A stretch of DNA of 64,000 nt from CAVUPF01 sp963743285. Lineage in GTDB: Bacteria > Actinomycetota > Thermoleophilia > Solirubrobacterales > 70-9. This document shows positions 41,139 through 50,965 of this stretch, in pieces. Below the pieces are notes generated by a model. That model did no database searches and was not told where the DNA came from. It worked only from the letters and a program-made list of their open reading frames with translations. Each line of letters starts with the position of its first letter. The stretch's first letter is position 1. A program made the position numbers and the translations under genes. Where the stretch lies: positions 167,644 to 231,643 of the forward strand of contig CAVUPF010000008.1 of the NCBI GenBank assembly GCA_963743285.1, in the 5' to 3' direction.

Positions 41139-42713
41139 ATGAGTGAGACCCTGGGCGCTACCTTGGAGCGCCCCCTGAAGTTGTTCGCTGACCGCGAGGC
41201 GGTCGTAGATGTTGACGAGCGCTGGACCTACCGCGAGCTTGGCCGTCGGGTCGCTGCATTCGATTCGGGGCTCACGGAGCTCGGGCTCGCTGCGGGCGAC
41301 GTCGTAGGTGTCCTCGGACTGAACTCCGCCGCACATCTGGTCGCCTGGCTGGCGATCCCCCGCAGCGGGCGCGTCCTCAACGACCTAAACGTCCGTCTCG
41401 CCCCGGCGGAACTCCAGTTCATCCTCGATGACTGCTCCGCGCGTGTCTTGCTGGTCGACGATGCCTTCCTTGAGGTTGGCCGTGAGCTGGAGGAGGGCTG
41501 CGAAACGGTCGAGCACCTGATCTACATCGGAGCGGGTGCGACGCCGAGTCGTTGCCTCTCATTCTCCGAGATGATGGCCGGAGAGGGCGCTCCGGCTGCC
41601 CCGGTAGACCCCGAAGCCGTCGCCGGGATCTTCTACACAGGCGGCACCACCGGCTTGCCCAAGGGCGCGATGCTCACCCACCGAAACCTGATCGCCAACG
41701 CGAGGCACTTTCTGATGGCGCTGCCCTACTCCGATCAGGACATCTACCTTCATGCAGCGCCGATGTTCCACCTCGCCGATGGTTCATCTACCCATGCGCT
41801 GACCTGGGTCGGCGGTCGCCACGTGATGATCCCGGCCTTTGATCCCGAACTATGGCTACGTACAGTTGCCACAGAGCGGGTAACTCGCGGCACTCTCGTA
41901 CCGAGCATGATCAACGCGCTGATGAATCACCCTGCCCTCCCCGAGCATGACCTTTCTTGCCTGCGCAGCATCTACTACGGCGGCTCGCCGATGCCGGGAG
42001 AGCTGCTGCGCCGGGCAATGGAGGTACTGGACTGTGAATGGGGCCAGCTATATGGGATGACCGAGGCGGCGCCGGTGGTAACACTTCTGAACGCGGAGGA
42101 TCACCGCCGCGGCGCGGCGGGGGAAGAGCCCTACGCGGCGCGTTTGCGCTCCGCCGGGCGTCCGGTAGTGGGTGTGGAGGCGCAGGTGCGCTGCGCCGAT
42201 GGCACCCCGGCGGAGATCGGCGAGCCCGGTGAGGTGTGGGTGCGCGGCCCAAATATCATGAAGGGCTACTGGAGGCGCGAACAGGAGACCGAAGCGGCAC
42301 TTGATGTCGAGGGCTGGTATCACTCCGGCGACGCCGCCTATGCCGACGCCGAGGGCTACCTGTTTATCGTCGATCGCCTCAAGGACATGATCATCTCCGG
42401 CGGTGAGAACGTCTACTGCACCGAGGTCGAGAACGCGATCTATCGCCACCCAGCGGTGCTTGAGTGCGCGGTCTTTGGTGTACCGGACGAAAGCTGGGGG
42501 GAGCGCGTTCATGCGACGATCGTCCTGAAGCCCGACGTGACTGTCGAGGAGAGCGCCATCATCGATCATTGCCGCGCGCTGATCGCCGGCTACAAGCTCC
42601 CTCGCTCGTTCGACCTGGGCTCCGAGCCGCTACCGAAGTCCGGCGCCGGCAAGATTCTTAAGCGCGAGCTGCGAAAGCCCTACTGGGCCGACCAGGAGAG
42701 ACAGGTTTCCTGA
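41139..42713 (+). CDS. AMP-forming acyl-CoA ligase
   Basis: A 524-residue ANL-superfamily enzyme activating a carboxylate to acyl-AMP and then acyl-CoA. P-loop-like YTGGTTGLPKGAML (A3), QLYGMTEAAP (A5), WYHSGDAAYADAEGYLFIVDRLKDMI (A7/A8, given here as GDAAYADAEG and DRLKDMI) and PKSGAGKILKREL with the catalytic Lys (A10) are intact. The N-terminal length matches medium/long-chain fatty acyl-CoA ligases. It starts ~100 bp after the GNAT remnant. Substrate not determinable. Confidence 0.93.
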   Translation: MSETLGATLERPLKLFADREAVVDVDERWTYRELGRRVAAFDSGLTELGLAAGDVVGVLGLNSAAHLVAWLAIPRSGRVLNDLNVRLAPAELQFILDDCSARVLLVDDAFLEVGRELEEGCETVEHLIYIGAGATPSRCLSFSEMMAGEGAPAAPVDPEAVAGIFYTGGTTGLPKGAMLTHRNLIANARHFLMALPYSDQDIYLHAAPMFHLADGSSTHALTWVGGRHVMIPAFDPELWLRTVATERVTRGTLVPSMINALMNHPALPEHDLSCLRSIYYGGSPMPGELLRRAMEVLDCEWGQLYGMTEAAPVVTLLNAEDHRRGAAGEEPYAARLRSAGRPVVGVEAQVRCADGTPAEIGEPGEVWVRGPNIMKGYWRREQETEAALDVEGWYHSGDAAYADAEGYLFIVDRLKDMIISGGENVYCTEVENAIYRHPAVLECAVFGVPDESWGERVHATIVLKPDVTVEESAIIDHCRALIAGYKLPRSFDLGSEPLPKSGAGKILKRELRKPYWADQERQVS

Positions 42714-42746
42714 CGAGGAGTTGGCGAGTTTGCCTAGACTGCGCGC

Positions 42747-43598
42747 GTGTCAACGCAAGATCCTGAGTATGCGCTGAGTTCATCAAGCCGCGATGAGCAT
42801 GAGCGGCTGGGCCGCCAGGCGGACTGGTATGCGCCATTCACGCGACGCCTACTGCTCCGCGCGGGAGTCGAACCAGGAATGCGGGTCCTCGATGTCGGCT
42901 GCGGGCCGGGTGATGTCAGCTTTCTCGTATCCGAGTTGGTCGGTCAGGGCGGCTCGGTGGTCGGAGTCGAGCGTGACGAGGAGGCGCTCGCGAGTGCGCG
43001 CCTACGGGCACTCCAGTCTGAGATCGAAAACGTCGAGTTCGCGCTCGGGGACTTTCGCGAGATCAAGTTCGCCGGGGATCCATTTGACGCGCTGGTCGGT
43101 CGGCTCGTGCTGATGTATCAGGGTGACCCCACGGCGGCAGTAGCGGCAGCTGCACGCCACATCCGCCCAGGAGGGGCGGTCGTGTTCGCGGAGATGTGCT
43201 TTCACATCGACTCTTTTCTTCCAGAGAAGATCTTCGTGACCTGGCCGCCGACGCCGGCCTTCGAACAGCTCAGCGAGTGGTGTCACGCCATGCACAGCAG
43301 GGTTGGCACGCAGCAGGACATGGGCATGCGGTTGCCGGCGACGTTTGCAGATGCCGGCCTGCTGCCCAACCCGGACCTTGAGGCCGAGGTCGCCGTCGCC
43401 GTCGGCGAGGAGGCGATCATCCGCTCTGTGGAGCTCATCCGCAGCCTCCTGCCCGGGATCGTGGCTACGGGGGTGGCCACCGAGGAGGAGGTTGACATCG
43501 ACACGCTCGCCGAGCGTCTGCGCGCCGACACCGGAACCGTCGGGCGCGTCCTCTTTTGGCCAACGGTGGTTGGCGCCTTCGCGACGAAGCCCGTGTAG
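42747..43598 (+). CDS. SAM-dependent methyltransferase (UbiE/COQ5-like)
   Basis: 283 residues. RVLDVGCGPGDVSFLVSELVG is motif I, VVGVERDEEALASAR the acidic loop and FALGDFREIKF motif II. The C-terminal ~90 residues form an extra helical domain. GTG start, 6 nt after TAGACT (42735-42740), so leaderless even though it lies 33 bp after the acyl-CoA ligase. Substrate unknown. Confidence 0.9.
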   Translation: MSTQDPEYALSSSSRDEHERLGRQADWYAPFTRRLLLRAGVEPGMRVLDVGCGPGDVSFLVSELVGQGGSVVGVERDEEALASARLRALQSEIENVEFALGDFREIKFAGDPFDALVGRLVLMYQGDPTAAVAAAARHIRPGGAVVFAEMCFHIDSFLPEKIFVTWPPTPAFEQLSEWCHAMHSRVGTQQDMGMRLPATFADAGLLPNPDLEAEVAVAVGEEAIIRSVELIRSLLPGIVATGVATEEEVDIDTLAERLRADTGTVGRVLFWPTVVGAFATKPV

Positions 43599-43686
43599 CC
43601 GCCCGCCACTCAGAGTCACACGCATGCAACGAACCCTTGCGCGTGGGTGCTCGCCAAACGTGATGCGGAACAGGGCATATGTATCG

Positions 43687-44424
43687 CTAGTGTCCGCTTG
43701 TAGTCAGGTGCTTGGGACTTGCAGTTCTTGGCGGGCCGAATCGAAGCCCCCCAACGTCATCGCCACGCTTCATGGCAGAGCCCAGGACGAGGTGATGAAA
43801 CTCGACCTCGAGGCGGGTCTGCAACTGCTGCGCGATGGCGGTGCCGTTTGCGTCGCTTCTGGGGCCGCCACTCACCAGGAACACCTCGGTAGCGGGGAAG
43901 GTCGCCAGCTCATCCTCGACGGCCTGCACCAGGTCCTCGTCGCCCATCCGCGCCGATGCGACGACTTCGGCCTTGGCCAGCGAGGCAAGGCTTACCACCA
44001 GGCAGCGCTGGGCGCGTTGCCGCGCGGGTCCCAGATCAGAAGTCCAGCGCTCAAGAAAGCGGTGACGGGCCGACGCCAGGACTAGGACCTCCGCCGTTAG
44101 TTGTTCGGCACCTGCGCCGCGTGCTACTGATGCGATTTGTTCGACCGCCTCTGAATCCTCGAGGGGTTCGCTGAGGACGACCAGCAGATGGCGCCGAAAA
44201 TCCCGTAGCGCAGCTGGAACGATCGGGTAGCGCGGAGGGTTCCTGACCGCCATCACGATGATCGAGGTAGCCGCCAGCGCCCCTACTGCCATGCCGAGTC
44301 CGGGTCCGCCGATGTAGAAGCCGCCGACGATCGAGACCGCGATCGCCGCGACGATCAAGGGCAGTGTCCAGGCTGCCAATGCCACCGGTTCCACCGTCGG
44401 TATTTCTTGCCTCGATGGCTTCAT
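43687..44424 (-). CDS. Membrane protein with two N-terminal helices and a USP-like domain
   Basis: 245 residues: two hydrophobic helices (about 18-37 and 42-62, with a Gly-rich turn GGPGLG) and a ~165-residue cytosolic domain. HLLVVLSEPLED, ADQ-like VLVLASARH and TEVFLVSGGPRSD have the strand pattern of universal-stress-like nucleotide folds, but the ATP-binding Gx2Gx9G(S/T) motif is not clear. AGGAGGAAC lies before ATG 44424. Function unknown. Confidence 0.65.
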   Translation of the reverse strand: MKPSRQEIPTVEPVALAAWTLPLIVAAIAVSIVGGFYIGGPGLGMAVGALAATSIIVMAVRNPPRYPIVPAALRDFRRHLLVVLSEPLEDSEAVEQIASVARGAGAEQLTAEVLVLASARHRFLERWTSDLGPARQRAQRCLVVSLASLAKAEVVASARMGDEDLVQAVEDELATFPATEVFLVSGGPRSDANGTAIAQQLQTRLEVEFHHLVLGSAMKRGDDVGGLRFGPPRTASPKHLTTSGH

Positions 44425-44546
44425 CTGTTCCTCCTCTGACCGTTGAGAATATCGCCACTATCCTGCGTCGAGGTCTACCTGGTCGACCGAGCACCAGCTG
44501 GCATGGGTTCCGTTGAGCGGCAGCGCTGGTTGAGATCAATGCCGCC

Positions 44547-44939
44547 TTATTTCAAGGGTGGCGTAAGCGAGGCGAGCTGGCGCAGCTCGGCCAGGTGCAA
44601 TGCGGAGAGCCGCCGGATGTGCTGCTCGCCGCTCGCCGTGAGGCGGAGGCGGATGACGCGATGGTCATCGGGATCGCGGCTGCGCTGAAGAAGGCCCGCC
44701 CTCTGCGCCCGGTCGACCAGCTCGACGGCGCTGTGGTGGCGCAAGGCGAGGCAATCGGCGACCTCGCCGATCGTCGGTCCGTCTCGCTCGCCGTGCCCTT
44801 TCACCGCGAGTAGGAGCTGGTGTTGAGCGGGAGTCAGCCCGACGGCGCGGGCCTGCTCCTCGCTCCAGTGCAAGAAACGGCGCAGCGCCGTGCGGAAGCC
44901 GAGCAGCGCCGCATAGTCCTCCTGGTCCATCTCCGCCAT
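44547..44939 (-). CDS. MarR-family regulator downstream of ClC channel
   Basis: 130 residues: LTPAQHQLLLAVKGHGERDG is helices 2-3, RHHSAVELVDRAQRAGLLQR the recognition helix, and RDPDDHRVIRLRLTASGE the wing. ATG 44939 lies 2 bp after the ClC stop, so the two are co-transcribed. The leaderless promoter in front of ClC is the likely site of control. Confidence 0.9.
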   Translation of the reverse strand: MAEMDQEDYAALLGFRTALRRFLHWSEEQARAVGLTPAQHQLLLAVKGHGERDGPTIGEVADCLALRHHSAVELVDRAQRAGLLQRSRDPDDHRVIRLRLTASGEQHIRRLSALHLAELRQLASLTPPLK

Positions 44940-44941
44940 GC

Positions 44942-46595
44942 TCAGCTGACAGCCTCCTCCGGATCTCGGCGGCGAGCGCGGCCGAGCAAGTCACGCGGGT
45001 GCAGCACCCGCTCGCTGTGGTGCTCCTCATGGAGGTCGCGCAATCGTCCCTGCAGCAGCTGCTCGAGGGTCACGAATCCGAGTACCTGACGGGGACCCTC
45101 GCGGCTGAGCACCGACAGCCTGGTGAGGCCCGACTCGGCCATCAGGTAGGCGACATGGCGCAGAGTGTCATCGGGATGGACCACGGTTGAGCTCAATGGC
45201 GATGAGGAGCCCGGCGCCCCGGTGGCGGCGCTCATCACCTCAGCCACGAACATCACCTCGAGTGGGTCGACGCTGTATTCGCGGGAGAGGTGCAGACCGC
45301 GCCGGGCGATCTTCTCGGTCAGCACCGAGCGCCGAAGGAGAAGGATGGAGACCACGTAGGCGGCGCTGGCGCCGATCAGGAGCGGCAATAGGGCTTCGTA
45401 GCGGTGGGTGAGCTCGAGGGCGAAGACGACTCCGGTCAGCGGCGAGCGCATCACCCCGCCCAGCACCCCGGCCAATCCGATCAGGGCCCAGAAGCCGGCG
45501 CCGACATGCGGGAAGACGGTCGCCTCCAGGCCGCCCAGCGCGCCGCCGATCATCAGCATCGGGGCGAGGATGCCGCCGGAGGTTCCCGAGCCCAGTGAGA
45601 GCGACCAGATCAGCGTCTTTACGATCAACAGGCCGACGATCAGGTTGAGGGCGATCGTGCCGTTTAACTCTTCGCCGATCACGTTGTAGCCGACGCCGAG
45701 GGCTTGTGGAACGACCAAGCCGCCGAGCCCGATGATCAAGCCCGCCGATCGCCGGCCACCACATCCAGTGAATCGGGAGGCGCTGGAAGGCCCCCTCGGA
45801 GGCATAGACCAGGGTCGTCGCCACCAGCGCCAACCCTCCGGCAATCACCCCGGATACTACGCAGAGCACATAGACGGCGGCGTCAAGATGAAGCGCTCCG
45901 CTCGGCGCCGGGAAGAGGGCGCCGGCGCCGAGCATCGGCACCCGCACGATGCTCGCCACGGCGACGGCCGTGGTGACCGGGACGAAGCTGCGCGGGCGCC
46001 ACTCAAACAGCAAGAGCTCAACTGCCAGCAGCACCGAGGCCAGCGGCGCGTTGAAGGTCGCCGCCATCCCCGCCGCCGCCCCGGCGACCAAGAGCGTCTT
46101 TCGCTCATCGGCGGTGAGGTGAAGGAACTGCGCGGAGAGAGAACCGAGGGCGCCGCCGGTCATGATGATCGGCCCCTCGGCGCCGAACGGGCCACCGGTA
46201 CCGATCGCGATCGCCGATGCCAGCGGCTTTAAGACCGCCACGCGAGGTTGAACCTTGCTGCCAGAGACGAGGATTGATTCGATCGCCTCGGGGATCCCGT
46301 GGCCGCGGATCTTCTCGGAGCCAAAGCGAGCCAGCAACCCGATCACCAGCCCGCCGCAAATCGGCGCCAAGAGGATCAGCGCCGGCGAGTGATCGCCGCT
46401 TCCGGGGGCGACCAGCGCCGTTCCGATCCGCTGGTAGAAGACGAGGTTGGTGATCAGCCCGATCAGTCGCAGCAGCGCCCAGGCCACGACGGCGCTGAGT
46501 GCCCCGATCGGCGCCGCGAAGGCCGCGATGACCAGCATCCGACGAGTCGCCGTGAAGTCGCCCAGGTGGCGCAGGGAGTCCGAGCTGCCGCTCAT
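44942..46595 (-). CDS. ClC-type chloride channel/transporter with a CBS domain, one frameshift
   Basis: About 550 residues of a CLC protein. GHGIPEAIES (chloride-site helix D), GGPFGAEGPIIMTGG with the gating Glu, and GSGTSGGILAPMLMIGG (helix N region) are intact, followed by one or two CBS motifs (DTLRHVAYLMAESGLTRLSV). The frame changes once near 45737: WWPAIGGL is followed by IIGLGGLVVPQALGVGYN in another frame, explained by one extra T. CLC proteins exchange Cl- for protons or conduct it. ATG 46595 lies 7 nt after TATGTT. Confidence 0.88.
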
Positions 46596-46633
46596 CCTCG
46601 GCAACATATCGTGACACGATCTAAACTTACGCT
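46596..46633. promoter_or_regulatory. Overlapping divergent leaderless promoters (ClC-marR / DUF2269)
   Basis: Only 38 bp separate two start codons. Minus strand: TATGTT (46603-46608), 7 nt, ATG 46595. Plus strand: TAAACT (46622-46627), 6 nt, GTG 46634. Each -35 region must lie over or beyond the opposite -10 box, so initiation on the two strands should interfere. ATCGTGTCACGAT near 46609-46621 is a 13-bp near-perfect palindrome between the boxes, a candidate site for the MarR protein of the ClC operon. Confidence 0.75.
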
Positions 46634-47095
46634 GTGACGGACGTCGCTCTCTTCCTGCACCTGACCGGGGCGCTGCTCTTCGTCTCGGGCATTGTCCTCG
46701 CGGGCGTCGGCTTCGAGAGCGCGCGCCGCCAGGAGCGGCCGGCGGAGATCGCCCTGCTGCTCGGCATAACACGATCCGGGGTCCTCCTGGTCGCGGTCGG
46801 CGGCCTGCTCCTGCTCAGCTGCGGGCTCTGGCTGGTCGGTCTCGAGAGCGTCGGCTATGGCGCCGGCTGGGTAGACGCGGCTTTGGCTCTCTTCGCGCTC
46901 GCTCTGCTGCTTGGCGTGCTGGGCGGTTGGCGCCCCAAGCAGGCACGCAAGCTCGCCGCGCGCCTCAGCGACGAAGGGAAGGCGGCGAGCCCCGAGCTGC
47001 GCGCGCTGATGGACGACCCCCTCTCCCTAGTTGCCAACTACGCCTCGGCGGCGCTGGTCGCGGCGATCCTTGCTCTGATGGTTTTCAAGCCGTAG
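46634..47095 (+). CDS. DUF2269-like integral membrane protein
   Basis: 153 residues with four hydrophobic helices (about 5-24, 44-67, 80-98 and 130-150). FLHLTGALLFVSGIVLAG carries a His in helix 1, as in DUF2269/CopD-like proteins. GTG start 6 nt after TAAACT. Divergent from the ClC-marR operon. Function unknown; a small heme or metal-associated membrane protein is possible. Confidence 0.75.
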   Translation: MTDVALFLHLTGALLFVSGIVLAGVGFESARRQERPAEIALLLGITRSGVLLVAVGGLLLLSCGLWLVGLESVGYGAGWVDAALALFALALLLGVLGGWRPKQARKLAARLSDEGKAASPELRALMDDPLSLVANYASAALVAAILALMVFKP

Positions 47096-47666
47096 GGCCG
47101 CGATGCCGGAGCTCGACGACGTCGTGTAGCTGTTCGACCGCGTCGCCATCAGCGCCGGGACCTGATGGCACCTACCGTGCCCGACGCCGCGTGGGCCAGG
47201 TCGCGCCGACCAGGCGGATTGCCTCTGCGACCGGATCGCGGCGGCCCAGGCAAGATGATGCCTGCATGCCTGAGCCTCCGCTCTACATCTGCGACCTGGC
47301 AGGGAGAGCCCAGCCCCGATCGGGAAGAGTCCACCGAGGTGAGGTTCGTCGATCTTGGTGCGCTTCCCGAGCCGCTTCATCCTCCAGCCACACACGCGCT
47401 CGAACTGCTGGCGGCCTATCTCCGCTCGGGCTCGTTTCAGGTGCGCTGACCAGACTCAGACGGGAGGTCAGGAGAAACGCTGGCCCATACCGACTGACAT
47501 CGTTGACCTCTTACTCTCGTAGTCAACCGCGCCCGCCGCTGCAAAGCCCTACGTCGCGTATCGCTGACTGCTAATTGCTTCCACAAGAAGGCAAAACGTG
47601 CAGTTTGGGCCTTGGTAAAGGCTCTCCGGCCTCGTTACGGACAAGCAGAGCGATGCGAAGGTGTTA
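47096..47666 (+). pseudogene. Decayed DNA with a Nudix C-terminal fragment
   Basis: This 570-bp stretch contains no intact gene. At about 47320-47449 one frame encodes EESTEVRFVDLGALPEPLHP and ATHALELLAAYLRSGSFQVR, which resembles the last 40 residues of Nudix hydrolases. The upstream Nudix box is not found in any frame. The remainder (47450-47666) shows nothing recognisable. Confidence 0.45.
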
Positions 47667-48314
47667 CTACGGGGCTGTTACAGCCCAACTGCCTCGGCTG
47701 CCGAAGAAACCTGCAGCACTGGAGAAGACGTGGATGCCGAACCCGTACTTCGAAGCGGCGTCGGCGGCGTTGGTGATCGGATTTGCGATGTATTGTTGTT
47801 CGAGATTCGCTTCATCATTCTGGTACACGCAAAGGTTACCCGGGGCCGCCGTAGGATTCGTCACAGTGCCCGTACATTGAGAAGCAGTGTTGGCTCCGTA
47901 GATAAAGTGCTGCGAAGGATCGGAGGCGAGCGGTAGCGGGAACGACCATGAGCCAGTTACCGGCTGGCCACCTCCCGTTGCTGGTCCTCCGAGGTCGTAG
48001 ACACCTCTCTCGGTTTCCCCCGAGGGCAGCGGTTCAATCGGCGAAACACTCACTGAACCGGGTTCGCCCCTTTCCCCCCGCTCCCCCTTTTCGCCCTTTT
48101 CCCCTTTTGGAAGCTGACCTGCTGCGAAGTTACTGGCGAGCAGCGAGCCGCCTTTGATCTTGGCTGCCGTCACAGCTCCATTCTTGAGCTGCTTGGTCCC
48201 GACGCTGTTCTTGGCCAGCTTCGTGGCAGCGTAGGCGCCCCCGCCGAGCAACAGGAACAGGCAGAGCGACGACACCACGTTCGCATAGGTCAGCTTGCCG
48301 CGCAATCTCTTCAT
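47667..48314 (-). CDS. Signal-anchored protein with short collagen-like stretch
   Basis: 215 residues. N-terminal MKRLRGKLTYANVVSSLCLF and the TM helix to residue ~30 are a hallmark of a Thermoleophilia surface family. A KNSVGTKQLKNGAVTAAKIK segment follows, then five Gly-X-Y triplets (GEKGEKGERGERGEPG) and a C-terminal beta domain with a Cys pair (QCTGTV, LCVYQ). It is probably anchored outside the membrane. ATG at 48314; a longer open frame upstream is not supported. Confidence 0.75.
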   Translation of the reverse strand: MKRLRGKLTYANVVSSLCLFLLLGGGAYAATKLAKNSVGTKQLKNGAVTAAKIKGGSLLASNFAAGQLPKGEKGEKGERGERGEPGSVSVSPIEPLPSGETERGVYDLGGPATGGGQPVTGSWSFPLPLASDPSQHFIYGANTASQCTGTVTNPTAAPGNLCVYQNDEANLEQQYIANPITNAADAASKYGFGIHVFSSAAGFFGSRGSWAVTAP

Positions 48315-48584
48315 GGGCTCTTTCCGGATCGTTGGCTTATGGAAGCTGACGCTATGGTGGTCATCGGTCGGAAAGATCAGGGAACGCCGCTGCCCGGTCG
48401 GCGGCTCGGGCCTCTCAGGCCGACGCGCACGCAGACACTCGCTACTGCGATGGCCTCTTGCGGTGCTGAGGCTGCCCGACTCAGACGGCTTCCTCAGGGC
48501 GCGGCAGCCGATGTCTGGGAGAGGGTGGAGGAACCGTTCGGCAAGCCGCGGCAGGCGCACAAAGCGTCTCCGAGCTAAGATCTC

Positions 48585-48800
48585 CGCGCCTGTAGTGGGC
48601 GTAGAGCACCTGCCCGTCATCCAGCTCTCCCTCCCACTGTGGCGGGGCTATGCCGCTCGTCCGCCCAGCTCCACGACCTTGGGTAACTCCTCTGCTCGGG
48701 CGCGACCCCTAGGACCTTGCCGCGCTGCCATAGGACGACGTAGTCTCCCTCCAGATCGCCGCTGATCGTTATCCCAGGCAGCCGTCCGCGCCAGGGATGA
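48585..48800 (-). pseudogene. Degenerate element, copy B
   Basis: Minus-strand sequence clearly related to 35855-36093. Shared blocks on the plus strand include CTGCCCGTCATCCAGCTC-like, GGACGACGTAGTC and GCCGCTGATCGTTAT. The encoded peptide pieces match copy A (GDL.GDYVVL, WEGELDDGQ) but stops and frame changes break it. Two unlinked decayed copies suggest a small gene or element that spread and died. Confidence 0.6.
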
Positions 48801-48925
48801 TTGCTGACAAAACATTGCGACGATCGCAGCTTCTCAGAACTGCTCTGAGGGAACCGGCCAAAGAGCCTTCAAAGCAGTCCACACTTGACATCGCCGCTCC
48901 GAAGGGGCAGGCTGCACAGCGTCCG

Positions 48926-50221
48926 ATGGTGTCCGTCCCTTCGCTCCGTGGTCTCGTCAGCCGGCTGCCGCTCACGCGGCGGCCGTTGCCTAGCGCACTC
49001 GCCGCACTCGTCGGTGGGCTGTTCCTGCTCGCCTTCTTGGCCGCCCCGGCTCTCGCCGACTCGCCGTTTTCGTGGTCCCCTCCGGTCAACGTCGACGGCA
49101 TCTCGCCGATCGACAGCGTCTCGTGCCCGTCGACTTCGCTGTGCGTCGCCGGTGACTCGGCCGGCTTCGTCGTTACCTCGACGAACCCGACCGGTGGTGA
49201 ATCGGCTTGGACCTACCCGGCGTTCGTCGATGATCCCCTGGAAGACGAAGGCCGTGCCCTTCACGATCTTTCCTGCGTGTCCTCTCCTTCGCTGCTCTGC
49301 ACAGCCGTCGACCAGACCGGCCACGTCGTCACCTCAACTGAACCGACCGGCGGCGCGGCGACTTGGCATGTCGTATCTCTGCCCGGTAGCGGGGTCGTCC
49401 CGTGGGGGATCTCCTGCGCCTCGTCGCTGTGCGTGATCGTGGGCAACGACGAACACGGCGGCGATCTCTTCAGCTCGACCGACCCGACCGGGAGCGGGTC
49501 AGCGTGGAACCCGGTGTCGTTGGAGGACGACGGTGAACCGGTCGGCCAAATCTACGGCGTCTCGTGCCCGTCGTCGTCTCTGTGCGTCGCCGCTGGCTCG
49601 GGCTACACCAGCGGCGCAATCTACAGCTCTACCAGCCCGACGAGCGGGAGTTCCTCGGCGTGGACCCCCGCCGACATCGCCAAAGGTCTTCCCTACCAGG
49701 TCTCCTGCGCCTCCACCTCGCTGTGCGTCGCGACCGACGGAGGGGGCGAAATCATCACGTCGACCGAACCGACCCAGGGCGCCTCGGCCTGGAAGTTCGC
49801 CGATATTGACGGCGAAAACGACCTGAATGGCGTCTCCTGTACGGCCTCTCCCACTCTGCTTTGCGTCCTGACCGACCAAGAGGGCAACGTCATCACTTCG
49901 ACGAACCCGACCGGCGGCCCCTCGGCGTGGACAGTGACCAACGTCGACGGCGAAAATCAGCTGTATACGGTCTCCTGCCCGTCGACTTCGCTCTGCGTTG
50001 CCGGTGACGGTGCTGGAAATATCGTGGTGGCACCCTTCACGTCTTCGACCGGAGGTGGAGGTGGAGGCGGCAGTGGAGGCAGCGGAGGCGGCGGTTCTAC
50101 TGCGAATCCGCCCGCACCACAAAAAAAGCCCCTCAAGTGCAAGAAGGGCTTCAAGAAGAAGAAGGTCCACGGCAAGACCAAGTGCGTGAAGGTCAAGCAC
50201 AAGAAGGGCAAGCACCACTAA
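48926..50221 (+). CDS. Secreted seven-repeat protein with Lys-rich tail
   Basis: About 431 residues: a TM/signal segment (ALAALVGGLFLLAFLAAPALA), then seven ~45-residue repeats with the core SCPSTSLCVAGD...TSTNPTGG.SAW, each with a Cys pair about seven residues apart. The repeat rhythm suggests a beta-propeller. A Gly/Ser linker leads to a strongly basic tail (KCKKGFKKKKVHGKTKCVKV) that may bind wall polymers. ATG 48926 is favoured, since TTGACA (48885-48890) is positioned upstream; an in-frame ATG at 48797 is the longer option. Glu codons are mostly GAA. Confidence 0.8.
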   Translation: MVSVPSLRGLVSRLPLTRRPLPSALAALVGGLFLLAFLAAPALADSPFSWSPPVNVDGISPIDSVSCPSTSLCVAGDSAGFVVTSTNPTGGESAWTYPAFVDDPLEDEGRALHDLSCVSSPSLLCTAVDQTGHVVTSTEPTGGAATWHVVSLPGSGVVPWGISCASSLCVIVGNDEHGGDLFSSTDPTGSGSAWNPVSLEDDGEPVGQIYGVSCPSSSLCVAAGSGYTSGAIYSSTSPTSGSSSAWTPADIAKGLPYQVSCASTSLCVATDGGGEIITSTEPTQGASAWKFADIDGENDLNGVSCTASPTLLCVLTDQEGNVITSTNPTGGPSAWTVTNVDGENQLYTVSCPSTSLCVAGDGAGNIVVAPFTSSTGGGGGGGSGGSGGGGSTANPPAPQKKPLKCKKGFKKKKVHGKTKCVKVKHKKGKHH

Positions 50222-50384
50222 ACGAAGACGTGAGCCGCTGCTCTCCCGACCGACCACCCCAGTAGCTATGTCTTCCGAGCACTGGCGCGATCACCAACAG
50301 GCGATCGACCTCACTGAGCTCCGCGACAGCGGCACAGCCCAGGCCGCTCCGGTCACCGGCGAAGTCCAAAAATGTGGCAGTTAA

Positions 50385-50880
50385 TTAAGACCTGAACGGA
50401 GGCCAGACCCGATGTGGCGGGGTGTAGCTCCCGTTGTAGAGGGTCAGGTCTGATGTTGGTGCTTGAGGCGAATCCGCTTAAAAAACGCGAGGCCGATGCC
50501 AAAGCAGGTGTTGTACCGGACGTTCCCTGGGTTAGGCGGAGGTACAACTTTCTGATGTTCCGGAAACAGCAGATAAGCGGTGATCACAGCGGATTTAAAC
50601 GGCCGCTCCTTGGTCTTGGGTAGTTCAACTACGCTCACGCGGTCGATTTGAGGTTTAGGCAGGCCAACGCAGTAACCGCTTGGTATGTCGATGCCGAAGC
50701 GTGACCTTCAGCCGGCGATCGGTTGTGCGGGGGCGGCAGTGCCAGCCAGGGGACGGCTTCGATACGGGCAGGCACGGTTTCGAATTCGAGCGCCGAGGCC
50801 GTCGGAACGCCGATCCCCAGGACGCAGGTGATCATCACCAAGCAACAAGCGAACGCGGTCTGCATCGCTCGACCTCCCAT
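50385..50880 (-). pseudogene. Frameshifted duplicate of the 50,966-51,460 secreted protein
   Basis: MGGRAMQTAFACCLVMITCV and FETVPARIEAVPW parallel the intact neighbour (MGGRAKKATFACSLSVIACA, FVEVPAKIEAVHW). The match then jumps frame near 50695 (GIDIPSGYCVGLPKPQIDRV, KERPFKSAVITAYLL) and again near 50455 (LTLYNGSYTPPHRVWPPF) to a TAA at 50385-50387. Two one-base shifts explain it. TAGCAT lies 9 nt before ATG 50880, at the same place as in the paralogue. Upstream, 50222-50384 shows nothing certain. Confidence 0.75.
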
Positions 50881-50965
50881 GCAGCGTCGATGCTAGCGCG
50901 AAGCATCCGCGAGTGGCAGGAACATCCGGCAGACGTGAGGCGGACAGATTCAGGTCAGGTGGTGG

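Noticed and set aside
48071..48115. Pyrimidine-rich CCCCTTTTC repeats as a non-coding tract
   Set aside because: On the minus strand it is the Gly-X-Y collagen-like codon run of the surface protein.
50041..50100. GGTGGAGGTGG-type repeats as a satellite
   Set aside because: It encodes the Gly/Ser linker of the secreted repeat protein and keeps the frame.
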